From: CBIFVZ01 sp966185765
GTDB taxonomy: Bacteria; Pseudomonadota; Gammaproteobacteria; Enterobacterales; Enterobacteriaceae
Length of the DNA: 33,028 bases
Reading direction: 5' to 3'
Assembly (NCBI GenBank): GCA_966185765.1
Contig: CBIFVZ010000044.1
Location: 1 to 33,028, forward strand
The notes under the pieces were generated by a model that was not told the DNA's origin, ran no database searches, and saw only the letters and a list, made by a program, of their open reading frames with translations. The stretch's first letter is position 1. Each line of letters opens with the position of its first letter. Of the stretch, positions 1-8,279 are shown one piece after another. A program made the translations under genes and the position numbers.

Positions 1-7
1 AAAGTCG

Positions 8-94
8 TGGTGCGAGGGGGGGGACTTGAACCCCCACGTCCGTAAGAACACTAACACCTGAAGCTAGCGCGTCTACCAATTCCGCCACCTTCGC
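8..94 (-). tRNA. leuT: tRNA-Leu (anticodon CAG)
   Basis: The minus strand gives an 87-nt class II tRNA that begins GCGAAGGTGG and ends CCTCGCACCA, with CCA encoded. It has the anticodon CAG, a long variable arm and the GGTTCAAGTCC T-arm. It matches E. coli leuT almost base for base. One visible change is GTTC for GTCC in the left side of the variable stem, which leaves a G-U wobble. It is the third tRNA of the argX-hisR-leuT-proM operon; proM would lie beyond the left edge of the window. Confidence 0.97.
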
Positions 95-110
95 ATGTCC
101 CAGCAAAATC

Positions 111-186
111 TGGGGTGGCTAATGGGACTCGAACCCACGACAACTGGAATCACAATCCAGGGCTCTACCAACTGAGCTATAGCCAC
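111..186 (-). tRNA. hisR: tRNA-His (anticodon GTG)
   Basis: The minus strand gives a 76-nt tRNA with the acceptor stem GTGGCTA/TAGCCAC, anticodon GTG in the context TTGTGAT, and a CCA end that is encoded. The base immediately upstream (position 187) is G on this strand and the discriminator is C, so the extra G-1:C73 pair that histidyl-tRNA synthetase needs is genomically encoded. It lies 16 bases before leuT and 67 bases after argX in one transcript. Confidence 0.97.
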
Positions 187-253
187 CACTGTATTCTTTC
201 ACGCGGTTCTGACTACTTCTCAGACCACCGCAGCTCTAGCGCCGGGACTAAAA

Positions 254-330
<77 letters not shown>

Positions 331-351
331 GTAGCGCCGTTGCGGAGGGGG

Positions 352-380
352 ATACTACGGACTTCGCGCCCTGCTGTCTA
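352..380 (-). promoter_or_regulatory. Promoter of the argX-hisR-leuT tRNA operon
   Basis: On the minus strand a -35 element TAGACA (375-380) is separated by 17 bases from a -10 element TAGTAT (352-357). It is followed by a C-rich discriminator (CCCCCTCCG) just upstream of argX. A GC-rich discriminator is the known mark of stable-RNA promoters under stringent (ppGpp) control. The assignment rests on the boxes, spacing and position. Confidence 0.75.
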
Positions 381-396
381 GTGCTTTTTTTCACAA

Positions 397-425
397 AATG
401 CGCGTTTGGTTATGCTTTGCGCATT
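397..425 (-). terminator. Hairpin after yifK (terminator or processing site)
   Basis: Seven-base arms AATGCGC (397-403) and GCGCATT (419-425) can pair around a 15-base loop just downstream of the yifK stop. In the yifK transcription direction the stem is followed by TTTGTGAAAAAAA, so the U-tract is short. In Salmonella, read-through from yifK into the tRNA operon with RNA processing has been described, so this may be a weak terminator or a processing element. Confidence 0.35.
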
Positions 426-432
426 CTGCGCT

Positions 433-1818
433 TTAACTGCTCTGTTTTGTTGATTCTACGTGCTTTCCCAGCCCCAGAATCTTATAGGCCACCGTCACCA
501 TAGCAAGAAACAGAACGCCCACAATCAGCGACATACGGGTGCTGTCGTTAATACCCATTCCCACCAGCACACAAAGCAAAAACGCCATCGTCAGCCAGTT
601 AGCCCACGGGAACATCAGCGAGCGAAACGGATGGCTGGCAATCGCTTCTTTATGCGCTTTACGAAACCGCAGCTGGCTAATCAGAATCACAAACCACGGC
701 ACCATGCCGGGTAAAACGCTGGCGCTATAAACGTACACAAATACGCTTTGTGGATTTGGGATGATGTAGTTCAGGCAGGAGCCAATCAGCAAAATCAGAA
801 TAGAAACTGCCACACCGGCTACCGGAACGCCGTTTTTCGACACTTTCCCCATCACAGCCGGTAGCTGACGGTTTTTTGCCAGCGCGTAAAACATGCGCCC
901 ACAGCTGTACATGCCACTATTACAGCCTGACAACGCTGCGGTCAGTACCACAAAGTTAATAATTCCGGCTGCGGTTGTAATACCAATTTTGGCAAAAGTC
1001 AGGACGAACGGGCTGCCGTTAGAGCCGATATCGTTCCACGGGAAGATGGTAACGATAACGAAAATGGCACCGACATAGAAAATAAGGATGCGCCACAGCA
1101 CTTTACCCACCGCACTGCGCAACGTAACCTGCGGATTCTTAGCCTCGCCTGCGGTAATACCAATCAGTTCCACACCCTGATATGACGCCACAACAATACA
1201 CAGCGCCGTCAGAAACCCCTTCCAGCCACCGGCGAAGAAACCACCATGTTCCGTCAGGTTGCTAAAACCAGTGGGTATACCACCATTGCCCAGACCAAAG
1301 AAAATCACGCCCAGACCTACCACAATCATCACAATGATGGTCGTGACCTTAATCATCGCGAACCAGAACTCTATCTCGCCATACAGGCGCACGGCGGCAA
1401 GGTTAGCAAGTGCCACTAGCCCGACGGCAATCAGCGCCGGTATCCACTGGACAACATCCGGGAACCAGTACTGCACATACACGCCAATGGCGGTTATCTC
1501 CGAGATCCCCACCGCCATCCACATAAACCAGTAAGACCAGGCCGTGAGATAGCCAAAGAATGGACTCATATAGCGATGGGCGTAAACGGCGAATGACCCC
1601 GTGACCGGCTCCAGAAACAGCATCTCGCCCATAGAGCGCATGATGAAAAACACAAACAGCCCAGCCACAATGTATGCCAGCAGCACCGATGGGCCAGCCC
1701 ACTTGAGCGTACTGGCGGACCCCATAAACAAGCCAACGCCAATCGTCCCGCCCAGGGCTATCAGTTCGATATGTCGAGCTTCCAGACCACGCTGAAGCTC
1801 GGGTTTATTTTTTGCCAT
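433..1818 (-). CDS. yifK: Amino acid permease YifK (ThrP), APC family
   Basis: A 461-residue integral inner-membrane transporter of the amino acid-polyamine-cation superfamily, the same length as E. coli YifK. That protein has been described as a threonine/serine proton symporter (ThrP). The N-terminus has the family signature ELQRGLEARHIELIALGGTIG followed by about 12 hydrophobic segments; ASYQGVELIGITAGEA is the conserved region around TM6. An ATG 13 codons upstream is also open, but the chosen start gives the family N-terminus MAKNKPELQRGL and follows AGAGGG at a good distance. It lies between wecG and the tRNA operon in the same orientation, as in E. coli and Salmonella. In Salmonella yifK is repressed by Lrp and the small RNA GcvB; the CA-rich leader here would fit that but I did not confirm a pairing site. 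Confidence 0.93.
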   Translation of the reverse strand: MAKNKPELQRGLEARHIELIALGGTIGVGLFMGSASTLKWAGPSVLLAYIVAGLFVFFIMRSMGEMLFLEPVTGSFAVYAHRYMSPFFGYLTAWSYWFMWMAVGISEITAIGVYVQYWFPDVVQWIPALIAVGLVALANLAAVRLYGEIEFWFAMIKVTTIIVMIVVGLGVIFFGLGNGGIPTGFSNLTEHGGFFAGGWKGFLTALCIVVASYQGVELIGITAGEAKNPQVTLRSAVGKVLWRILIFYVGAIFVIVTIFPWNDIGSNGSPFVLTFAKIGITTAAGIINFVVLTAALSGCNSGMYSCGRMFYALAKNRQLPAVMGKVSKNGVPVAGVAVSILILLIGSCLNYIIPNPQSVFVYVYSASVLPGMVPWFVILISQLRFRKAHKEAIASHPFRSLMFPWANWLTMAFLLCVLVGMGINDSTRMSLIVGVLFLAMVTVAYKILGLGKHVESTKQSS

Positions 1819-2002
1819 AATCCCTCTTAATCTTTTCGCAAAGCGTTCCGGTTTCACCGGTTATTATTGTGGCCAGAGTTGCAGCCAGGCGTACATCGCA
1901 GCGCCAGGCGGCGGCAATGGTTTCGTATTTTGCTGAAAATAGCAACTCAGACGCCCGGAAACCCAGCCGTCTGGCGTGGAAATAATATTGATTAGGGAAG
2001 AA

Positions 2003-2018
2003 GGCGACGAACGCCGCC
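2003..2018 (-). terminator. Short GC hairpin just after wecG
   Basis: On the minus strand GGCGGC-GTTC-GTCGCC forms a six-base stem (one G-U) followed by TTCTTCCCTAAT. It sits about 10 bases past the wecG stop and could end the ECA operon, but the U-tract is interrupted, so termination would be weak. Confidence 0.3.
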
Positions 2019-2025
2019 CTGTTGA

Positions 2026-2766
2026 CTAGAGGCGTCCGGTATAGTGCCAGGCAAGATAGCGCAGCAGCCGCAGCTGGCGCGTAATACGGCTGGGCTGTGT
2101 TAACAACCGGTATAGCCATTCCAGACCGAGATTCTGCCAACCTTTTGGGGCGCGCTTAACGTGACCGGTAAAGACATCATATGTCCCGCCAACGCCCATA
2201 TACAACGCATGCGGGTGCACGCGCTTACAGTCGCGCATCAGAATCTCCTGGCGCGGCGAGCCCATCGCCACGGTCACCAGCTGCGCGCCACTGTCGCGAA
2301 TACGCTCGAACAGCGCCTCACGCGCCTGCGCGTCAAAATAACCGTCCTGGCTGCCGACAATGTTCACATTCCACTGCGCACGCAGCTTCTGCTCGGTTTG
2401 CGCCAGTACTTGCGCACGCCCACCGACCAGGAATACCGGCGTGCCGTTACGACCGGCGCGCGCCATTAAGGCTTCCCATAAGTCTGCGCCCGCCACGCGC
2501 GACACCTGTGCCTGCGGATATTTTTTGCGAATTGAGCGCACCACGCTAATGCCATCGGCGTATTTAAACTCCGCAGCCGCAATCAGCTCGCGTATCTGTG
2601 CATCGTTTTCTGCGGCTAACACTTTCTCAGCGTTAATCGCCACCAGCGTACCTTGCTTCATTACGCCGTCCGCGCTCAGATAATCCAGCGCGTGATTCAT
2701 ATCGCGCCAGCCCAGCAGGTTCAGGCCGCGAATGGTATATACCGGCGCATCAGTCCTGTTATTCAT
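2026..2766 (-). CDS. wecG: UDP-ManNAcA transferase WecG (ECA lipid II synthesis)
   Basis: A 246-residue WecG/TagA/CpsF-family glycosyltransferase (GT26), identical in length to E. coli WecG (RffM). It transfers N-acetylmannosaminuronic acid from UDP-ManNAcA to GlcNAc-PP-undecaprenol (lipid I), making ECA lipid II on the cytoplasmic face of the inner membrane. Visible family motifs are TLVAINAEK (about 40-48), KYADGISVV, FLVGG, VTVAMGSPRQE and YMGVGGTYDVFTGHVKRAP near the C-terminus. The basic C-terminal tail (QPSRITRQLRLLRYL) fits peripheral membrane attachment. The start overlaps the end of wzyE by 8 bases, which indicates translational coupling. It is the last gene of the ECA operon. Confidence 0.97.
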   Translation of the reverse strand: MNNRTDAPVYTIRGLNLLGWRDMNHALDYLSADGVMKQGTLVAINAEKVLAAENDAQIRELIAAAEFKYADGISVVRSIRKKYPQAQVSRVAGADLWEALMARAGRNGTPVFLVGGRAQVLAQTEQKLRAQWNVNIVGSQDGYFDAQAREALFERIRDSGAQLVTVAMGSPRQEILMRDCKRVHPHALYMGVGGTYDVFTGHVKRAPKGWQNLGLEWLYRLLTQPSRITRQLRLLRYLAWHYTGRL

Positions 2767-4135
2767 AGGTTTTCTTGTCAGTTACAGGGGTAAGAGGTGC
2801 ATTATCGCCGCTCGCGCGCAGCCGCGGATGAATCAGCCCCGCGCTATCCAGCAGCCAGAAAATCAGCTTTGCCAACAGCAGGCAAAGGCCAAAAACAATC
2901 AGGAAAAACACCACGCGGGAGACAAACGAGTCCAGACCTTCTCGCGCCAGGACTATCATGTTGAAAATGGCTCCAAAACAGAAGCTGTGCAAAATAGCCG
3001 CGTTATAGCGATTCGTTTCCCGGTTGCCGCGCTCAAACAGCCAGTCAAACCATTTGATAATCAGCCCAACGGCTATCGCGCCCGGCACAATAAACCATAC
3101 CCCCCCCATTACCAGTAATGAACCGATAAGCGTGGGGGAAATAGCCAGACCAGAATGGTTATTCAGGACTTCCCAGGTAAAGTAGTTGGCGCTGTTCAGC
3201 ACCGCCGCTGGACGGTCTGGCCACAGCCAGGAAGGAATAAAGACGTAGAAATCGCGCACGATTGGCGCAAGCCCCTGGAAGTCAATTTTGTCGTAATTCT
3301 GAATCAATAACGCCAGGTTTTCCCACGGCGAGAAGGTGTCGCGGGTGAGATATAAAAAGGTGTAAAACGCCTCATCACCGCTAACGTTAAGGCCATAACG
3401 CTTGAGCGCCAGCCAGAACATCCCGACAACGCCCAGCGCCCCCGCAGCCGCCAGCATCCACAGCGTTATCCAGCCGCGAATGATGCCGATAAACAGGAAG
3501 ATGGCGAAAGCAATGATAATGTTGGCGCGTGTGCCGCCGACGATGGCGTAAGTCAGCAGGCCAAACCCCACCGTACTCGCCAGAAAGAATAGCCAGCTGA
3601 CTTTACTCTGATGCAGGAAATACACCACCAGCATCGCCGGAATAAAGAAGTAAAAGAAGCGTTTGAGCGCAACGCCGCTCACCTGACTTGAGAAGATCTG
3701 GCTGTAAGATTGCAGTTTAAACAACAGAAAACCGTTGTGCAGGAAGAACACCCCCACGCTCACCAGCGCCACCGCCAGCAAAATTATCCAGGTCAGGTTT
3801 GTCTCAACCCGATTCATACTAAAGAGCCGCCGTGCCGGTGTTGGCTGCGCCGGGCGCAACCGGGTTTTATAGGCGGTGTAATAGACGGCGTAAAAACCAC
3901 TCGCTGAGAGCAGCGCCTGTTGCAAAATATCAGCCGGTACCACGCCGACATGAAAACGAAACACCAGCGTGGCGGTAAACGGGAAGCCAAAGTAGAACGT
4001 CAGCAGGAACAGCAGCGAAAAGAAGACGTTGAAGTTAAAACGCACCCGGCGAAACTCACGCCAGGTGAGCGTGCCGATAAACAGCACCGACAACAGCCAG
4101 ATAAGAAAAAGCCCGCCGAATTCCACCAGACTCAT
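2759..4135 (-). CDS. wzyE: ECA polymerase WzyE
   Basis: A 458-residue polytopic membrane protein, slightly longer than the about 450 residues of E. coli WzyE, with the extra length mainly in the C-terminal tail. It polymerises ECA trisaccharide repeat units on the periplasmic side of the inner membrane. About 11-12 hydrophobic segments are visible. Conserved stretches include GGTRANIIIAFAIFLF, a long periplasmic loop with SGDEAFYTFLYLTRDTFSPWEN and IVRDFYVFIPSWLWP, and ILHSFCFGAIFNMIVLAREGLDSFVSR. It overlaps the upstream wecF by four bases (ATGA) and the downstream wecG by eight. Confidence 0.96.
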   Translation of the reverse strand: MSLVEFGGLFLIWLLSVLFIGTLTWREFRRVRFNFNVFFSLLFLLTFYFGFPFTATLVFRFHVGVVPADILQQALLSASGFYAVYYTAYKTRLRPAQPTPARRLFSMNRVETNLTWIILLAVALVSVGVFFLHNGFLLFKLQSYSQIFSSQVSGVALKRFFYFFIPAMLVVYFLHQSKVSWLFFLASTVGFGLLTYAIVGGTRANIIIAFAIFLFIGIIRGWITLWMLAAAGALGVVGMFWLALKRYGLNVSGDEAFYTFLYLTRDTFSPWENLALLIQNYDKIDFQGLAPIVRDFYVFIPSWLWPDRPAAVLNSANYFTWEVLNNHSGLAISPTLIGSLLVMGGVWFIVPGAIAVGLIIKWFDWLFERGNRETNRYNAAILHSFCFGAIFNMIVLAREGLDSFVSRVVFFLIVFGLCLLLAKLIFWLLDSAGLIHPRLRASGDNAPLTPVTDKKTYE

Positions 4136-5208
4136 ACTGACGCTCCCGCCGCCACGCGCAACGCGTTGTGCCAGCCTGCGATGTAATTTGGGCTAAAGAA
4201 GGCGATGCGGCTTTTATCCACGCTTTGTAGCTGGCGCTGGGCTTCACGCACCACCGCCTCATTAAGCACATCGGCGCTAAACAGCACCGGAAGCTGCTGC
4301 TCAACCATATCCAGCCAGAACGGATTGTCGCGGTTCAGTACACAGGGTACGCCTGCCTGAATCAACAGGCATAACGTGCCAATGCCCTGCTGGCGGGCAA
4401 AGATAAAGTACCCGAGATCACAACTACGCAGCAATGCAAGATAGTCATCAAAAGGCAGGTTCTCACGTAGCACAGACAGGTTATCACCACTGAAAAGCGC
4501 CTTTCCCGCTGCTTCAACCTCTGCAATGTACGCCTCGTTGCCGCCGGGGTAACCCATCGGCACGATAACGCGCACGCTGCTTCCAAACTGTCGATGAATG
4601 TCCTTTAAGGCATCAATATGAAGATTGCTGCGATCGCCGGAGTTGCCGACAAGAATGGTCAGTGGTGAGTGATTTTCCCGTACATTTGCCATCGTGTTCA
4701 GTGCGGGATTCATGCGCGTTGGGAAGTAAAGCAGCTCTGTGGCGACCTTCTGATAGTGCGTCATGAAATAAAGCAGGTCACCGCGGGTGCCAAATACGCG
4801 CCCCACACGCTTTTGCGCCTGGCGGCGTAACAGATAGAACAGACGAAATTTAAGACGCGTGGAGGCCTCGTACAGGTCAGCGCCCCAGATATGCCAGTTC
4901 ACCTGCGCAGGCTTCAGACCACCCGTGAGCAATGCCAGCCACAGCGGCGCATTAAACTGGCCGTGAAAAAAGAACCGCTGCTGCCGGTCGGCTTTTGCCT
5001 TTGCCACAACAGCCTTCGCCAGCGATTTTTTGCTCTCAAAAAGCGTGATATCCAGCTGTGGGTAAGCGCTCGCCAACATAGCATCCTGGCTCACTACCAT
5101 AAACGCTTTACCTTGCGCGGGCGCGTTAAGCGTCTGTGCAAAGAACTCAAGAACAGTGCGGTTATGGTGTGGGATGTCCGATCCCAGAACGTGAATCAAT
5201 GTTGTCAT
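4132..5208 (-). CDS. wecF: TDP-Fuc4NAc:lipid II Fuc4NAc transferase WecF
   Basis: A 358-residue glycosyltransferase (GT56; E. coli WecF/RffT has 359 residues). It adds 4-acetamido-4,6-dideoxygalactose from dTDP-Fuc4NAc to lipid II and completes the ECA trisaccharide lipid III. The N-terminus MTTLIHVLGSDIPHHNRTVL and the internal stretches NWHIWGADLYE, LTILVGNSGDRSNLHIDAL and PMGYPGGNEAYI are typical of the family. The start overlaps the wzxE stop by four bases and the end overlaps the wzyE start by four. Its donor sugar is made by WecE and WecD encoded a few genes upstream. Confidence 0.96.
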   Translation of the reverse strand: MTTLIHVLGSDIPHHNRTVLEFFAQTLNAPAQGKAFMVVSQDAMLASAYPQLDITLFESKKSLAKAVVAKAKADRQQRFFFHGQFNAPLWLALLTGGLKPAQVNWHIWGADLYEASTRLKFRLFYLLRRQAQKRVGRVFGTRGDLLYFMTHYQKVATELLYFPTRMNPALNTMANVRENHSPLTILVGNSGDRSNLHIDALKDIHRQFGSSVRVIVPMGYPGGNEAYIAEVEAAGKALFSGDNLSVLRENLPFDDYLALLRSCDLGYFIFARQQGIGTLCLLIQAGVPCVLNRDNPFWLDMVEQQLPVLFSADVLNEAVVREAQRQLQSVDKSRIAFFSPNYIAGWHNALRVAAGASV

Positions 5209-6455
5209 ACTCGTTTACGCCAGATAAGGAATGCGCAGACGCACAGAGAGAACCAGACGATATACGTCGCCATATAAGCCTGTGTCGCCCCCAATGCGCC
5301 ATGTGCCGGGATAAGCCAGCGAGAAAAGCCGGTCAGCAGCGCAAACTGGCTGATTTCCGCGACGACATACAACCGCAGCGAGGCTTTCGCAATGATCAGA
5401 TAGCCAAAAACCCAGGCGCCAACCTTAAGCACATCGCCCGTCAATTGCCAGGCAAACAAGTCACGCATGGTGGTGAATTTGTCTGAAAATAACAACCAGA
5501 TGGCAAAATCGCGTAGCAACCAGACGGCCAGGCTTGCCAGCGCCACCGCAGGCAGCACAAAACGCAGCGCCCGCCCTATCTCTCGGGCAATCTCCGCCTT
5601 GCCGCTCAGGCGTGATAGCGTCGGCAGAAGATAAACGCTGAATGACGCGGTAATAAATTGCAGATAAGCATCAGAAATACTGCTCACGCCCTGCCAGATG
5701 CCAACCTCACTCCAGCCGTAGCGGGCGGCCAGCAGATTACGCATCATCACATACGCGACCGGCATGGTGATGGAGGTCATCAGCGCCATAAGCGTGAACT
5801 TACCCAGGCTACTGGCAATCGCGTTGTCCCAGACAGGCTTCAGCCAGCCCAGCGGCAAATGAGCGCGACGTTTTAACATCAGCACAGCGGGAATCACCGC
5901 CAGCGCTGGCAGCAGCGCCGCGCCAAGCAGCGCGCCCTGGTAGCCGCCTACGCGCCAGCAGACAACATAAGCCAGCACACCCATCAGGCTACCGACAATG
6001 AGCGCCAGCGCGTTACCTGCCGCATCACGAAAGCCTTTCATTATTGCAAGCGACAGGTTAGCCCAGGCGATACCCATCTGCACCAGCGCAATCAGGCGCA
6101 CCAGTCCCTGATAATCAGCATGACCAAACAGGCCGAGGCTGACTGGCCGCGCCGCCAGCAAAAACACCAGCGCCAGCAACGTGGAGAAGCCCAATACCAT
6201 CGCGGATGAGGTGCCAATAATCTGACGCAAGCGCTGTGGCTCATCGTGATACTGCGCCACATACTTAGTCACGCCGTTAAAAATCCCGGCCCCAGCCAGC
6301 ACCCCAAGCACGGTTATTAGCTGGCGAAAGTTACCCGCCAGTCCCACACCCTCGGGACCGTAGGCCACAGCCAGTAACTTGACCACCAGCAGGCCCGCGC
6401 CAATTTTTACCAGCGTAGACGCTGCCGTCCATACCGAAGCCCGCGCCAGCGACAT
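5205..6455 (-). CDS. wzxE: ECA lipid III flippase WzxE
   Basis: A 416-residue member of the polysaccharide transporter branch of the MOP superfamily, the usual length for WzxE. It moves undecaprenyl-linked ECA trisaccharide from the cytoplasmic to the periplasmic leaflet. Twelve or so hydrophobic segments run through the protein. The N-terminus SLARASVWTAASTLVKIGAGLLVVKLLA and the stretch YGPEGVGLAGNFRQL are characteristic. The start codon shares one base with the wecE stop (TGATG) and the stop overlaps wecF by four bases, so it sits in a tightly coupled run of genes. Confidence 0.96.
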   Translation of the reverse strand: MSLARASVWTAASTLVKIGAGLLVVKLLAVAYGPEGVGLAGNFRQLITVLGVLAGAGIFNGVTKYVAQYHDEPQRLRQIIGTSSAMVLGFSTLLALVFLLAARPVSLGLFGHADYQGLVRLIALVQMGIAWANLSLAIMKGFRDAAGNALALIVGSLMGVLAYVVCWRVGGYQGALLGAALLPALAVIPAVLMLKRRAHLPLGWLKPVWDNAIASSLGKFTLMALMTSITMPVAYVMMRNLLAARYGWSEVGIWQGVSSISDAYLQFITASFSVYLLPTLSRLSGKAEIAREIGRALRFVLPAVALASLAVWLLRDFAIWLLFSDKFTTMRDLFAWQLTGDVLKVGAWVFGYLIIAKASLRLYVVAEISQFALLTGFSRWLIPAHGALGATQAYMATYIVWFSLCVCAFLIWRKRV

Positions 6456-7585
6456 CAGGCGAAGTAGCTCAGTAGCGAACTCATCACGGTACGTTGGTCC
6501 ACCGGGGCAAGGTTGTAGAAGAGCGGCAGGCGCAGCAGGCGCTCACTTTCAACGGTAGTAAAGCGGTCTTCGCCGTGGAATTCGCCAAACTGTTGCCCTG
6601 CCGGGCTACTGTGCAGCGGAATGTAGTGGAATACCGCGAGGATCCCGGCTTCTTTAAGCCAGTCAATCAGCGCGCTGCGGTCGTCAGCGTCACGCAACTT
6701 GATATAAAACATGTGTGCGTTATGCACACAGCCGTCGGGATGTACCGGCAACTCAATGCGCTTCTGGCGCGCCAGCGGTAACAGTGCATTGTAATAGTTC
6801 TGCCACAGCACCAGCCGCTGCTGGTTGATGCGCTCTGCGGCCTCAAATTGCCCCCACAGATAGGCCGCCTGTAAATCGGCCATCAGGTAGCTGGAGCCAA
6901 TATCGCGCCAGGTGTATTTATCAACCTGACCGCGAAAGAACTGACTGCGGTTGGTGCCTTTTTCACGAATAATTTCCGCACGCTCAATCAGTGCCGGATC
7001 GTTTATCAGCGTCGCGCCGCCTTCACCGCCTGCGGTGTAGTTTTTCGTTTCGTGAAAGCTAAAGCAGCCGATGTGGCCAATAGCACCTAATGCCTGACCT
7101 TTCCAGGTGGACATCACACCCTGCGCCGCATCTTCAATGACCCACAGCTTGTGCTGCTGCGCAATGCGCATGATGGTGTCCATTTCACAGGCAACGCCCG
7201 CGTAATGCACCGGCACAATCGCGCGAGTTTTATCCGTAATCGCCGCTTCGATTTTGCGTTCGTCGATGTTCATGGTGTCCGGGCGCACGTCAACAAAGAC
7301 AATACGCGCGCCGCGCAGCACAAAGGCGTTAGCCGTGGAAACAAAGGTGAAACTCGGCATGATAACTTCATCACCGGGCTGAATATCAATCAGCAGCGCC
7401 GCCATCTCCAGCGAGGCAGTGCATGACGGCGTCAGCAGCACTTTACGGCTGCCAAAACGCTGTTCCATCCACTGCTGGCAGCGGTGGGTAAAACCGCCGT
7501 CACCGCACAACTTGCCGCTTTCCATTGCCAGGCGCATATAGTCGATTTCACTGCCAACCACTGGCGGAGCGTTAAAAGGAATCAT
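6455..7585 (-). CDS. wecE: dTDP-4-amino-4,6-dideoxygalactose transaminase WecE
   Basis: A 376-residue PLP-dependent sugar aminotransferase of the DegT/DnrJ/EryC1 family, the same length as E. coli WecE (RffA). It converts dTDP-4-keto-6-deoxyglucose to dTDP-4-amino-4,6-dideoxygalactose for ECA. The PLP lysine is K181 in FSFHETKNYTAGGEGG; PSCTASLEMA (53-62) and VIEDAAQG (149-156) contact the cofactor. The frame is open 39 codons further upstream, but that region overlaps wecD and the homologous N-terminus is MIPFNAPPVVGSE. Its substrate normally comes from RffG/RffH or RmlB/RmlA, and neither pair is encoded in this operon. It begins four bases after wecD. Confidence 0.97.
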   Translation of the reverse strand: MIPFNAPPVVGSEIDYMRLAMESGKLCGDGGFTHRCQQWMEQRFGSRKVLLTPSCTASLEMAALLIDIQPGDEVIMPSFTFVSTANAFVLRGARIVFVDVRPDTMNIDERKIEAAITDKTRAIVPVHYAGVACEMDTIMRIAQQHKLWVIEDAAQGVMSTWKGQALGAIGHIGCFSFHETKNYTAGGEGGATLINDPALIERAEIIREKGTNRSQFFRGQVDKYTWRDIGSSYLMADLQAAYLWGQFEAAERINQQRLVLWQNYYNALLPLARQKRIELPVHPDGCVHNAHMFYIKLRDADDRSALIDWLKEAGILAVFHYIPLHSSPAGQQFGEFHGEDRFTTVESERLLRLPLFYNLAPVDQRTVMSSLLSYFA

Positions 7586-7589
7586 GTTC

Positions 7590-8279
7590 TCACCTGTATA
7601 ACCAGTAAGCGGAGCGCTCAATCGTCGCTCCGCTTGCAATATATCGGCGCAGCGCCGCCCGGTTACTGACCTGGGTTGTGACCCATAGCCGGGAAAGCCC
7701 ACGCGTTTCGCACCAGTGGCGCGCCGCCTGCATCAACAGCGCGCCCGCGCCGCGCCCGGCCAGCAGACCGATGCGCCCTTCGTGTTCATTAAGCTGGCGC
7801 AGCGTAACAAAACCTGCGCACGCCGTGCCGTCACGCAACACCAGGCACTCATGGTCAAAGCTGCCGCGTACGGCGTTTTCCACCCATTGAGCATAAAAAC
7901 GCTCGCTTTCACCCGCACGATACCAGGGTGCGCGAAAGCGGCTCTGGCTGAATACGCCTGCCGCAGCCCGTAGACCCGGGATATCTGCCATGTCGGCAAC
8001 ATCAAGTCCAGCACTGGCATTATGCTTGCCCACGGCGAGGCTTAACTCCACCTCACCTTCCACCAGCCGAAACCCCAGTGCCTGTAAACCATCAAGCAGC
8101 GCAGTGTCCTGTGCCGCAATCTTCGCCTGCACACGCTCATAAGGCTGCAATTGCGTCATATCCAGCGCTGGCGCGGAATCAGAAAAACGGACAATCCCGC
8201 TCGCCAGCCCAAAAAACTCACTCTCCCAGGCAAGCGGTTCAACGCTTGCCCGGATAACCGCCAGCGCAGGGCGACTCAA
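7590..8279 (-). CDS. wecD: dTDP-fucosamine acetyltransferase WecD
   Basis: A GNAT-family N-acetyltransferase of 229 residues from this start (E. coli WecD has 224). It acetylates dTDP-4-amino-4,6-dideoxygalactose to give dTDP-Fuc4NAc. Visible landmarks are VIRASVEPLAWESEFFG at the N-terminus, SRFRAPWYRAGESERFYAQW, the acetyl-CoA loop RIGLLAGRGAGALLM, and the C-terminal SGATIERSAYWLYR. No ATG is available. A TTG at 8279 sits seven bases after GGAG and overlaps the wecC stop as TTGA; a GTG at 8285 is only one base from that GGAG, so I prefer the TTG. The N-terminal third is the most diverged part compared with E. coli. The gene directly abuts wecC, whereas rffG and rffH intervene in E. coli. 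Confidence 0.92.
   Translation of the reverse strand: MSRPALAVIRASVEPLAWESEFFGLASGIVRFSDSAPALDMTQLQPYERVQAKIAAQDTALLDGLQALGFRLVEGEVELSLAVGKHNASAGLDVADMADIPGLRAAAGVFSQSRFRAPWYRAGESERFYAQWVENAVRGSFDHECLVLRDGTACAGFVTLRQLNEHEGRIGLLAGRGAGALLMQAARHWCETRGLSRLWVTTQVSNRAALRRYIASGATIERSAYWLYR

Noticed and set aside
1805..2140. A 111-codon minus-strand frame spanning the wecG-yifK gap
   Set aside because: It overlaps the ends of both real genes out of frame. The middle part has no good start signal and no resemblance to a known protein.
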